IMG/VR virus record: IMGVR_UViG_3300044637_001266
Location: 1-32,159 of that record
Reading direction: 5' to 3' (one strand)
Source of the DNA: a virus
Length of the DNA stretch: 32,159 nucleotides
Part shown: one piece after another, positions 20,733 to 26,599 of the stretch
How the letters are laid out: every line of letters begins with the position of its first letter
Numbering within the stretch: the first letter of the stretch is position 1
Notes under the pieces: model-generated
What the model was told of the DNA's origin: nothing
Database searches by the model: none
The model's input: the letters and a program-made list of their open reading frames with translations, nothing else
Position numbers and translations under genes: made by a program

Positions 20733-21833
20733 ATGAGCCAAGCGCAATACAACTTAAAAACAAAAACAGATTATCTCAATCGTAAGATGTTTCTGGATCC
20801 TGCGGGTCCTGTGACCATTCAACGCTTTGAAGAAGTCAAATACAACAAGATTGTAAAATTTGAACAAGAGGCTCGCGGATTCTTCTGGGTGCCCGAGGAA
20901 GTCAGCCTGACCAAGGATGCCAACGACTTCAAGGAAGCCAGCAGCACAGTCAAACATATTTTTACATCAAACCTGCTGCGTCAAACAGCACTGGACAGTT
21001 TACAAGGTCGTGGACCCACACAGGTGTTTACTCCTGTGGTATCAATTCCTGAATTAGAAGCCTTAATGTACAACTGGGGATTCTTTGAAACCAACATTCA
21101 CAGTAGAAGTTACAGTCACATCATCCGTAACATCTACAATGTGCCCAAGGATGTGTTCAGCACAATCCATGACACAAAAGAAATTGTTGAAATGGCCAGT
21201 ACAATTGGCCTGTATTATGATCGCCTGCACATGATCAACTGCCGCAAAGAACTACAAGAAGATTTTGACGAATATGAACACATCAAAGCCATCTGGTTAG
21301 CACTGAATGCCAGCTACGGACTAGAAGCGTTCAGATTCATGGTCAGCTTTGCCACCAGCTTGGCCATGGTTGAGAACAGAATCTTCATTGGCAATGGCAA
21401 TATCATCAGCTTGATACTGCAAGACGAAATTCTACACAAGGACTGGACAGCCTGGATCATCAATCAGGTGGTCAAAGAAGATCCACGCTTTGCCCGAGCC
21501 AAGCAAGAATGCGAAGCCGAAGTGTATCAAATGTATCTAGATGTGATTCGTGAAGAAAAAGCCTGGGCCGACTATTTGTTCAATCAAGGTCCAGTGATTG
21601 GACTCAATGCCAACATTCTCAAAGACTTTGTGGACTACACAGCCGTGGGCGCACTGAAAGAAATTGGTATCAAGTATCAAGAACCTGCACCTCGTTCAAC
21701 CCCCATTCCGTGGTTCAACAAGCATACAAACACAGCCAACAAGCAGACAGCTTTGCAAGAAAATGAAAGCACAAATTATGTCATTGGCGTGATGTCGTCT
21801 GACCTGGACTACGAACAACTACCGGAGCTATAA
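20733..21833 (+). CDS. nrdB: Class Ia ribonucleotide reductase small subunit
   Basis: A 366-residue ferritin-like NrdB that houses the diiron-tyrosyl radical cofactor used by NrdA. The ligands can be read as D88 (ALDSLQGRGP), E119 and H123 (FETNIHSRSY), E198 (GLEAFRF), and E232 and H235 (DEILH), with radical tyrosine Y127. The first helix pair has E-x3-H spacing where E. coli NrdB has E-x2-H (ETIH); related phage proteins may share this, but it deserves attention. The C-terminus DLDYEQLPEL would dock into NrdA. The AGGAAA ribosome-binding site is 9-14 bases upstream of the ATG. The gene is separated from nrdA by the HD hydrolase and a tiny ORF. Confidence 0.96.
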   Translation: MSQAQYNLKTKTDYLNRKMFLDPAGPVTIQRFEEVKYNKIVKFEQEARGFFWVPEEVSLTKDANDFKEASSTVKHIFTSNLLRQTALDSLQGRGPTQVFTPVVSIPELEALMYNWGFFETNIHSRSYSHIIRNIYNVPKDVFSTIHDTKEIVEMASTIGLYYDRLHMINCRKELQEDFDEYEHIKAIWLALNASYGLEAFRFMVSFATSLAMVENRIFIGNGNIISLILQDEILHKDWTAWIINQVVKEDPRFARAKQECEAEVYQMYLDVIREEKAWADYLFNQGPVIGLNANILKDFVDYTAVGALKEIGIKYQEPAPRSTPIPWFNKHTNTANKQTALQENESTNYVIGVMSSDLDYEQLPEL

Positions 21834-21835
21834 AA

Positions 21836-22288
21836 ATGAATGACGATATTCGACAATCTATTGCAGCAACCGCACCCGGAGTAGATGATGCCTGGTTTGA
21901 TGCTGGCGGTTTCCAGACCTACAAACACCCAACACCTATCAGTTATGAAACTGCCACAGACAACGGCACAGTAGATACACTAGAAGGACCTGTGGACTAC
22001 ACCGTGGGTCACAAGATCATCACTGGTCCCAAAGGTGAGAAGTATCCTGTGAGCCCCATCAAGTTTGCTGCATACTACGACGACAATGGTGATGGCACAG
22101 CAACACCCAAGAAAATCATGAAGGTGGCAAAGATTGCCGACCATGACGGTGTTGTCCGAGCCAGCTGGGGAGATTTAAATTATACCAAGGGCAATGACTA
22201 CATTGTGAAACATGGTCCTGGTGACTACGGTGTTGTGAAAGCAGACATCTTTGCCAAAACATACAACAAATCAAAAGAAGGAAAATAA
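21836..22288 (+). CDS. Uncharacterised protein between nrdB and glutaredoxin
   Basis: A 150-residue soluble protein beginning 2 bases after the nrdB stop and ending directly against the glutaredoxin ATG. Strand-rich segments include VDYTVGHKIITGPKGEKYPV and IMKVAKIADHDGVVRASWG. The C-terminal GPGDYGVVKADIFAKTY resembles a short motif (PGD-Y-x-V...IF-x-x-TY) that I have seen at the end of small phage metabolic proteins, but I cannot give a function. Its place inside the RNR module suggests a role in nucleotide metabolism or RNR control. No cysteines are present, so it is not a redox partner. No membrane or signal segment is visible. Confidence 0.72.
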   Translation: MNDDIRQSIAATAPGVDDAWFDAGGFQTYKHPTPISYETATDNGTVDTLEGPVDYTVGHKIITGPKGEKYPVSPIKFAAYYDDNGDGTATPKKIMKVAKIADHDGVVRASWGDLNYTKGNDYIVKHGPGDYGVVKADIFAKTYNKSKEGK

Positions 22289-22516
22289 ATGAAAGCAATT
22301 ATATGGTCAAAAGACTCGTGCCCTTACTGTGTTCAAGCCAAGGCGATGTTAGAAAGCCGCGGCATAGATTACGAAGAACGCAATATTACACAAGGCACCT
22401 GGACCCGAGAACAACTATTAGAAGCTGTACCAACAGCTCGAACACTGCCACAAATCTTCTTGGACCAAGAACTGGTGGGCGGATTTACAGAACTTAGAAA
22501 GAAACTAACAGAATGA
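22289..22516 (+). CDS. Glutaredoxin (dithiol, CPYC)
   Basis: A 75-residue glutaredoxin with redox motif C11-P-Y-C14 (DSCPYC), cis-proline segment TLPQIF (52-57) and the C-terminal glycine pair G64-G65 (VGGFTEL), which binds glutathione. The size matches small phage glutaredoxins such as T4 NrdC. It should re-reduce the shuttle cysteines of the NrdA encoded upstream. The AGAAGGAAAA ribosome-binding site is within the end of the preceding gene, and the ATG follows that stop directly. It overlaps the next gene by 4 bases. A dithiol site argues for electron transfer to RNR, not for the monothiol (CGFS) Fe-S carrier class, so it is probably not part of the IscU/IscA function. Confidence 0.95.
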   Translation: MKAIIWSKDSCPYCVQAKAMLESRGIDYEERNITQGTWTREQLLEAVPTARTLPQIFLDQELVGGFTELRKKLTE

Positions 22517-22818
22517 ATATTGAAAAAACAATGGGACAGGTTTGCACATTTAAACTCAATTCAGGAGAAGAACTGATTGCAAGAGTAGAACTGATTGAAT
22601 ACAATTTTATCACAGTGAGCGAGCCAGTCAGTGTGGCACCGGGCCCACAAGGACTTGGTCTTGTACCCAGCGTGTTTACCGCAGAACGAAAGGGTTCTGT
22701 CACACTAAATATTAACAATGTTGCAATCTATGCACTCACTGACGAAGAAGTCAAAATGAAGTACATTGAAGCAACCACTGGCATCCGGGTGCCGGAGAAA
22801 AAACTTATACTAGGATAA
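22513..22818 (+). CDS. Small beta-rich protein, possibly Sm/Hfq-like fold
   Basis: A 101-residue protein starting in an ATGA overlap with glutaredoxin. The opening CTFKLNSGEELIARVELIEY, then NFITVSEPVSV, resembles the bent beta-sheet of Sm-like proteins (strand, turn with G-E, strand, then an L/I-T-V strand). A second half follows with strands (SVTLNINNVAIYAL) and a helix (KMKYIEATTGI). Related-looking small proteins occur in T4-type cyanophages without assigned function. RNA binding would be the prediction if the fold is right, but that is inference. It lies between RNR-associated and virion genes, so the context is not decisive. Confidence 0.7.
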   Translation: MNIEKTMGQVCTFKLNSGEELIARVELIEYNFITVSEPVSVAPGPQGLGLVPSVFTAERKGSVTLNINNVAIYALTDEEVKMKYIEATTGIRVPEKKLILG

Positions 22819-22819
22819 C

Positions 22820-23101
22820 ATGCCAGCAGTACAGCGAGTAGGCGATTCAAATTCAGCAGGCGGTCAAGCCACCGGTGGCGTGGCTTCTGTACGAGTGAAT
22901 GGCAGTCCTATTGTTGTCGCGGGCAACGGTGTCACTGGGCATGCTCCGTGGGGAAAACCGCATCCTCCACATGCTTCTGCCACAGTCAAAGGTGGCAGCG
23001 CCACAGTGCGAGCCGGCGGCAAGCCAGTGATCCGAACTGGAGATACCGACACCTGCGGTCATCCACGATCAGGTGGTAGCTCCAATGTAAGGGCTGCATA
23101 A
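22820..23101 (+). CDS. PAAR-motif spike-tip protein (T4 gp5.4-like)
   Basis: A 93-residue PAAR protein, the sharp tip that caps the central tail spike of contractile tails and helps pierce the outer membrane. The pattern fits: MPAVQRVGDSNSAGG start, Gly-rich strands (VRVNGSPIVVAGN, GGSATVRAGGKPVIRTGD), and the metal-binding histidines/cysteine in GHAPWGKPHPPHASA and DTCGHPR. This single domain has no toxin extension, as expected for phage. It starts 1 base after the preceding stop and shares one base with the next gene (TAATG), so the following 649-residue protein is likely a tail-tip or baseplate partner. This supports a contractile tail (myovirus morphology). Confidence 0.92.
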   Translation: MPAVQRVGDSNSAGGQATGGVASVRVNGSPIVVAGNGVTGHAPWGKPHPPHASATVKGGSATVRAGGKPVIRTGDTDTCGHPRSGGSSNVRAA

Positions 23102-25050
23102 TGGCAGCAATACTAACACCATTGCAATTGCAAGCAGGTGCTGCTCTGCTGCAAAATACAGGAATTGACATTCCTTCTACACTGACAACAGCAATCACCA
23201 ATTATACCTCGTTGCCGTTGTTGGCAAATTTGATTGCAACCATTGGTAATTCTGGTTCTTTGCCCGGCAGTACACAAACAGCGCTACAGACATTTGCAGG
23301 CAACATTGGCAATAGTTGTCCTGCATTGGCGGATTCCATAGTGACCGGAACTGTGTCGTCGGTGTCGTCTACCATTGTTGATCCAGGCATGACCGGCATC
23401 ATTACATTGACTGCTGATGAGTATTTGGGCAACAACAATGTCAGCAAGTTTACACAGATATTCAACACCGCAGCAGCGTATGCAGACACTACAAATATCT
23501 TTATCAACAGTGCTGTAAACGCCAACACTTATCTGGCAGACACATTCACCAACATGAATAGTCTGACCACCGGTGGATTGACAGATGTAAATTTGGCAAC
23601 TCAGGCCATGGGCGATGATTTGTTCAATGCCGGCTATTGGATAAATTTAGGTAACTTGGCCAACCTGGGATCACCCTTGGCCTTGATACAACAAATCTCA
23701 TTACGATCGGGCACAATAACTCCGCTGATTGGCGCATTGTCTGATGCCGGCATAAATGAAAATATCATATTGAACCTAAGCAACAATGATTTAATTGTCA
23801 CTGACGATGTGCAAAAAATCATGTACTTGGCACTGACAGCCATAACAGGCTCTACGCTAGAACAGATACTGCAAACACTTGGCATATGGACACCCAACAT
23901 CAATTCATTGGCAGATTTATTAAACCCAGCCATAATGCTGCCCAACAGTTATGCGTCATTGACAACAGCCACTGCTGATGGTCTTCGTGGCATCTATATA
24001 ACACCCGAACCTGTGCCACCCTACAGCACTTTAGATCAAGAAGCCGCAGCACGAGTAGTTGAACGCCCATTGGCATGTGCAGTGCGACAAAGTTCCACGA
24101 TTCCCACCACCAACAACACCAGCTCAGGTGTATTTTACACAGTGAATTCTAATTTGGAAACTACACTGCCACCGTTTGGTATAAGTCTTGAGCGCTTGTC
24201 CATCATAACTGAGCCTGGCCTGGCTTTGGCTAACAAAGCGCTTGCCAATGCTCTATTGCAAATTACCAACATCAGCAGAATGACATTGCCACAGTTGTCA
24301 GATGCATTCTTGGCAGTGGAAACAAACACTGACTTGCCAGATATCACTGCACAGACTCAGGCTGTTCCGCAAACAGATTTAGATTACTATGCCAACACCT
24401 ATGCCACGGGTTCTGGCGACAACGGCACAATACTGATAACAGATATTCTTGGCACAGCAGTGGGCACCAACATCATTGACAGTTTAAACAATTCTGTCAC
24501 AGTTATCAATTCACTGTATGCTGCTGGTCAGCTGACCAATCTAATTACCATTTACAACAACATGTTGGGGAATGTGGCATCGGACGCCACAATACTGACC
24601 TTGATTGGGCAAGCACAAACTGAAATTGGAAATATTATCACGGCCAACCCTACACAGACCACAGAACTCAACACATACTTCTCAGCAATCAGTTCACAGA
24701 TAACGTCAGAAGTCTCTTTCCAAACAGCAGCCGCAATAGATGTTGCAAATGTTGTGGCCAGTCAAACCTCCACTCAAAGTTTTATATTCTCTTTGCCCAG
24801 CTACGGCGTTGATACCAAAGTAGGTGGCACTGCGCAATATCTCGAAGATGTTGCCAATGTGGCCACAGCAGGCGGACAAGCAATAGTGGCCACCTTGAGA
24901 GAAGGACGCAGCAAGTTAGGACTAAACAGTTCAGGCGTAGGAACCGCATCCAATGTTGTGCCTGCTGATCCAGATCAAATACCACCACAGGCAAATTTGA
25001 TACCGTCCATAGTGAGCGAAAGCGCTGCCCGGGCCAATGTAGTTTACTAA
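23101..25050 (+). CDS. Large Asn/Thr/Ser-rich protein next to PAAR, probable baseplate or tail protein
   Basis: A 649-residue protein whose ATG overlaps the PAAR stop. It is rich in Ala, Thr, Asn, Leu and Ile and poor in Lys, with long amphipathic helices separated by turns (NSLADLLNPAIMLPNSYASL, LANKALANALLQITNISRM). There are few cysteines and no signal peptide. The C-terminal ~70 residues look like a docking tail (VATLREGRSKLGLNSSG, VVPADPDQIPPQANLIP). Size, composition and coupling to the spike tip suggest a tail-tip, baseplate or injected protein. Repeated LxxAL/NxxLxN helices are slightly tape-measure-like, but the length and position do not decide it. A terminator follows, closing the late block. 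Confidence 0.78.
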   Translation: MAAILTPLQLQAGAALLQNTGIDIPSTLTTAITNYTSLPLLANLIATIGNSGSLPGSTQTALQTFAGNIGNSCPALADSIVTGTVSSVSSTIVDPGMTGIITLTADEYLGNNNVSKFTQIFNTAAAYADTTNIFINSAVNANTYLADTFTNMNSLTTGGLTDVNLATQAMGDDLFNAGYWINLGNLANLGSPLALIQQISLRSGTITPLIGALSDAGINENIILNLSNNDLIVTDDVQKIMYLALTAITGSTLEQILQTLGIWTPNINSLADLLNPAIMLPNSYASLTTATADGLRGIYITPEPVPPYSTLDQEAAARVVERPLACAVRQSSTIPTTNNTSSGVFYTVNSNLETTLPPFGISLERLSIITEPGLALANKALANALLQITNISRMTLPQLSDAFLAVETNTDLPDITAQTQAVPQTDLDYYANTYATGSGDNGTILITDILGTAVGTNIIDSLNNSVTVINSLYAAGQLTNLITIYNNMLGNVASDATILTLIGQAQTEIGNIITANPTQTTELNTYFSAISSQITSEVSFQTAAAIDVANVVASQTSTQSFIFSLPSYGVDTKVGGTAQYLEDVANVATAGGQAIVATLREGRSKLGLNSSGVGTASNVVPADPDQIPPQANLIPSIVSESAARANVVY

Positions 25051-25076
25051 TCTGTTGCTAAAAAACAACAAAAATT

Positions 25077-25099
25077 ACCCCAAAATCAGGGGTTTTTTT
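25077..25099 (+). terminator. Rho-independent terminator between late block and early region
   Basis: ACCCC (25077-25081) pairs with GGGGT (25089-25093) across a 7-base loop and is followed by a run of seven T (25093-25099). It is 26 bases after the stop of the 649-residue gene and 14 bases before the first early promoter, insulating the two regions. Confidence 0.88.
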
Positions 25100-25113
25100 G
25101 TGGCATAAAACGG

Positions 25114-25142
25114 TTGACCCAAAATCGCCATTCTGCTATAAT
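25114..25142 (+). promoter_or_regulatory. Strong early sigma70 promoter, copy 1 of 3
   Basis: TTGACC (25114-25119), a 17-base spacer and TATAAT (25137-25142). The spacer CAAAATCGCCATTCTGC is almost identical in the two other copies at 25379 and 25669. The ATG at 25149 is 7 bases past the -10, so this transcript would be leaderless. Confidence 0.9.
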
Positions 25143-25148
25143 ACAGTT

Positions 25149-25382
25149 ATGAAATTAGATGTTAACGAAATTTTGCAGTGGGCCGGCGCTGTATTCATAG
25201 TGGCCGGGCATAGCCTGAACGCCATGGGCCCGGAGGCTTACCCCTACAATATACTTACATTCTTTGTGGGAACAATACTGTTTCTAGCATGGACTATTCG
25301 TGTTGCAAATAAACCACAAATGTTTGTGAATCTTGTAAGTGTAGCCATTGGCTTTTCTGGGCTGGTAAAAGCATTTGGTTGA
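25149..25382 (+). CDS. Small three-helix membrane protein
   Basis: A 77-residue inner-membrane protein. I choose ATG 25149 because an upstream in-frame start would place the coding region across the promoter. Three hydrophobic helices can be read: IL-Q-WAGAVFIVAGHSL (residues ~8-22), YNILTFFVGTILFLAWTI (33-50) and MFVNLVSVAIGFSGLVKAF (58-76), with short polar loops (GPEAYPY, RVANKPQ). The RVANKPQ loop is typical of small phage membrane proteins seen in cyanophages, with no known function. The promoter's expected start point coincides with the ATG, and no ribosome-binding site exists, so translation is probably leaderless. The stop codon TGA is part of the next promoter's -35 box. Early timing suggests membrane modification or exclusion of other phages. 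Confidence 0.85.
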   Translation: MKLDVNEILQWAGAVFIVAGHSLNAMGPEAYPYNILTFFVGTILFLAWTIRVANKPQMFVNLVSVAIGFSGLVKAFG

Positions 25383-25407
25383 CTCAAAATTGCCATTCTG
25401 CTATAAT
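25379..25407 (+). promoter_or_regulatory. Strong early sigma70 promoter, copy 2 of 3, overlapping a stop codon
   Basis: TTGACT (25379-25384), 17-base spacer, TATAAT (25402-25407). The -35 box contains the TGA stop of the upstream membrane protein gene (25380-25382). The spacer differs from copy 1 at a single position (T for C). A leader of about 24 bases with AGGAG leads to ATG 25438. Confidence 0.9.
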
Positions 25408-25437
25408 TAATGCATAAACAGCAAACAGGAGCCAGAG

Positions 25438-25662
25438 ATGATCAAGCAATTTGTCCAAGTTAGTGCCCACAGAGACAGCAACAATTTTGCTCATTGCAGT
25501 AATCTAAGCCTGATGGCTGATCGCGATATGAGCGCCACACAGGCCCTGCACTACCTGCAGGTCATGGCCGATGACTATGCCCAGCGCGGATATGCCATCG
25601 AATGGATCCGCGAAGACTTTGATGCAGTGTACGAAGAAATGTACGGAGAATTGTTTGCCTAA
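25438..25662 (+). CDS. Small uncharacterised early protein
   Basis: A 74-residue acidic, mostly helical protein expressed from its own strong promoter with an AGGAG ribosome-binding site 6 bases before the ATG. The N-terminus FVQVSAHRDSNNFAHCSNLSL could be a beta hairpin. The rest (ATQALHYLQVMADDYAQRGYAIEWIREDFDAVYEEMYGELFA) is one or two long helices with many Asp/Glu and Tyr. There is no known motif. Early, strong and single-gene expression of a small acidic protein is typical of host-takeover factors that bind host enzymes. Function is not known. Confidence 0.82.
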   Translation: MIKQFVQVSAHRDSNNFAHCSNLSLMADRDMSATQALHYLQVMADDYAQRGYAIEWIREDFDAVYEEMYGELFA

Positions 25663-25668
25663 TTTTGG

Positions 25669-25697
25669 TTGACCCAAAATTGCCATTCTGCTATAAT
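25669..25697 (+). promoter_or_regulatory. Strong early sigma70 promoter, copy 3 of 3
   Basis: TTGACC (25669-25674), the same 17-base spacer as copy 2, and TATAAT (25692-25697). The leader carries AAAGGAG (25715-25721) and leads to ATG 25728. Identity extends 2 bases upstream (GG) and at least 1 base downstream of the core. Confidence 0.9.
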
Positions 25698-25727
25698 ATA
25701 CATACACAGACACAAAAGGAGTTGATT

Positions 25728-25949
25728 ATGGGCTACAAGGTACTGGCAGACAAATTCGAGACAGACCTGATGCGTGTCAAATACGGTCCACGGGCGGGAC
25801 TTGAAGGTCCGTTCAACTTCTCGGGTCGTGTGCTCTACTATGATGTCAAACAAGGTCAGTACTATGATCCAACCACAGACTTCTATGTGGAACGCGACGA
25901 GATGGACATGATCAACAACAGTTTGATGGCGGTACTGGCGGCAGCATGA
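25728..25949 (+). CDS. Small conserved phage protein, unknown function
   Basis: A 73-residue protein starting at ATG 25728, after a perfect AAAGGAG site; an upstream in-frame ATG lies within the promoter and is rejected. The sequence (VLADKFETDLMRVKYGPRAG, then NFSGRVLYYDVKQGQYYDP) has the look of a small protein that recurs, well conserved, in T4-type cyanophages, where it is annotated only as hypothetical. It is rich in Tyr and Asp, probably a small beta fold plus a helix (DEMDMINNSLMAVLAA). Strong early promoter. It overlaps the next gene by 4 bases. Confidence 0.88.
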   Translation: MGYKVLADKFETDLMRVKYGPRAGLEGPFNFSGRVLYYDVKQGQYYDPTTDFYVERDEMDMINNSLMAVLAAA

Positions 25950-26131
25950 TATCAATCCATCCTGATCTTAATCTGTTTGAAGTCATGCTGGTGCAGGAGC
26001 ACTATCGAAAGCGTGGCATCAAGTGTTACACCTTGACCAAAGGCAACGATTGCATCTGGGCTTACCATGGCGCGATCAACGAGTATTTTATTTTTCGCAA
26101 CGGCCAAATTGCCGACATTCAAATTGACTAA
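25946..26131 (+). CDS. Small uncharacterised early protein
   Basis: A 61-residue protein beginning in an ATGA overlap. It has a helix (LNLFEVMLVQEHYRKRGIKC) followed by two or three strands (YTLTKGNDCIWAYH, YFIFRNGQIADIQI). No known motif. The TAA stop overlaps the AAGGAG ribosome-binding site of the next gene. It belongs to the third early promoter's unit. Confidence 0.78.
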   Translation: MISIHPDLNLFEVMLVQEHYRKRGIKCYTLTKGNDCIWAYHGAINEYFIFRNGQIADIQID

Positions 26132-26141
26132 GGAGTATGTT

Positions 26142-26417
26142 ATGAATATCCAAGAAATCAACACTGCCATCATTCAAGGCCCATTTACCAACGATCAGCT
26201 GACCAGCATTGTAGACGCAGTGCGATTTGCTCGTAGTCAACTCACTCGCCGCAACACTGGATCCTTTGTGATTGGTACTCGCGTCAAGTTTCACAATCGT
26301 AAAACTGGTGTGACCTATACCGGAACAGTCAACAAGGTCAAGCTGAAGAATATTCTGGTCGACACCGATGTTGGTGTTCGATACAATGTTCCGGCTGCCA
26401 TGTTGGAAACAGTATAA
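26142..26417 (+). CDS. Small conserved phage protein with a Tudor/SH3-like beta-barrel look
   Basis: A 91-residue protein. ATG 26142 follows an AAGGAG site by 6 bases; an upstream in-frame start would overlap the preceding gene deeply. The N-terminal helix (IQEINTAIIQGPFTNDQL, then DAVRFARSQL) is followed by a five-strand region (FVIGTRVKFHNRKTGVTYTG, VNKVKLKNILVDTD, VRYNVPAAMLETV) typical of SH3-like or KOW-like barrels that bind nucleic acid. I have seen closely similar small proteins in T4-type cyanophages as hypothetical. A role in nucleic-acid or polymerase binding is plausible but not shown. The stop codon TAA falls in a TATAAT sequence that may be a weak promoter for the next genes. 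Confidence 0.85.
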   Translation: MNIQEINTAIIQGPFTNDQLTSIVDAVRFARSQLTRRNTGSFVIGTRVKFHNRKTGVTYTGTVNKVKLKNILVDTDVGVRYNVPAAMLETV

Positions 26418-26433
26418 TTGACTGTGCTTGCAA

Positions 26434-26598
26434 ATGAAACAATCAACTTTTCGTCTGTGGTTAACACAGATGTGGATGGAAAATCGCGAAGAACATCAGG
26501 CCCATCGAGAGCCTGTTGTCAGCCAACAAGAGTATTTTAACCGATACAAATATTGGCTTAAACGAGAGTATAAACATCAGCAACGCAACAGTAAATAA
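26434..26598 (+). CDS. Small basic protein (54 residues) upstream of DNA ligase
   Basis: An intact frame from ATG 26434 to TAA 26598, in a different frame from the ligase's N-terminal extension. The sequence is Trp/Tyr/Arg-rich: FRLWLTQMWMENREEHQAHR, then VSQQEYFNRYKYWLKREYKH. The pattern of an N-terminal F-x-x-W-L helix and a Y-F-x-x-Y-K-W-W/L-x-R-E-Y end resembles small proteins in T4-type cyanophage genomes, so I consider it real. No strong ribosome-binding site is visible. It ends one base before the ligase ATG (TAACATG). Its presence shows that the ligase starts at 26600, not further upstream. Confidence 0.75.
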   Translation: MKQSTFRLWLTQMWMENREEHQAHREPVVSQQEYFNRYKYWLKREYKHQQRNSK

Positions 26599-26599
26599 C

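Noticed and set aside
22289-22516. Glutaredoxin as an Fe-S carrier for the IscU/IscA system
   Set aside because: The site is dithiol CPYC, typical of RNR electron donors; Fe-S-carrying monothiol glutaredoxins have CGFS.
25098-25148. N-terminal extension of the three-helix membrane protein
   Set aside because: The extension would be translated from the promoter's own -35/-10 sequence and therefore cannot be in the transcript from that promoter.
26389-26418. TATAAT at 26413-26418 ahead of the 54-residue gene and ligase
   Set aside because: The -10 box is perfect but the best -35 (TTCCGG with an 18-base spacer) is poor. It may be a weak promoter, but the evidence is too thin for a feature.
26516-26599. 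N-terminal extension of DNA ligase from ATG 26516
   Set aside because: It overlaps a plausible 54-residue gene in another frame, has no ribosome-binding site, and the extra residues (Ser/Asn-rich) do not resemble ligase.
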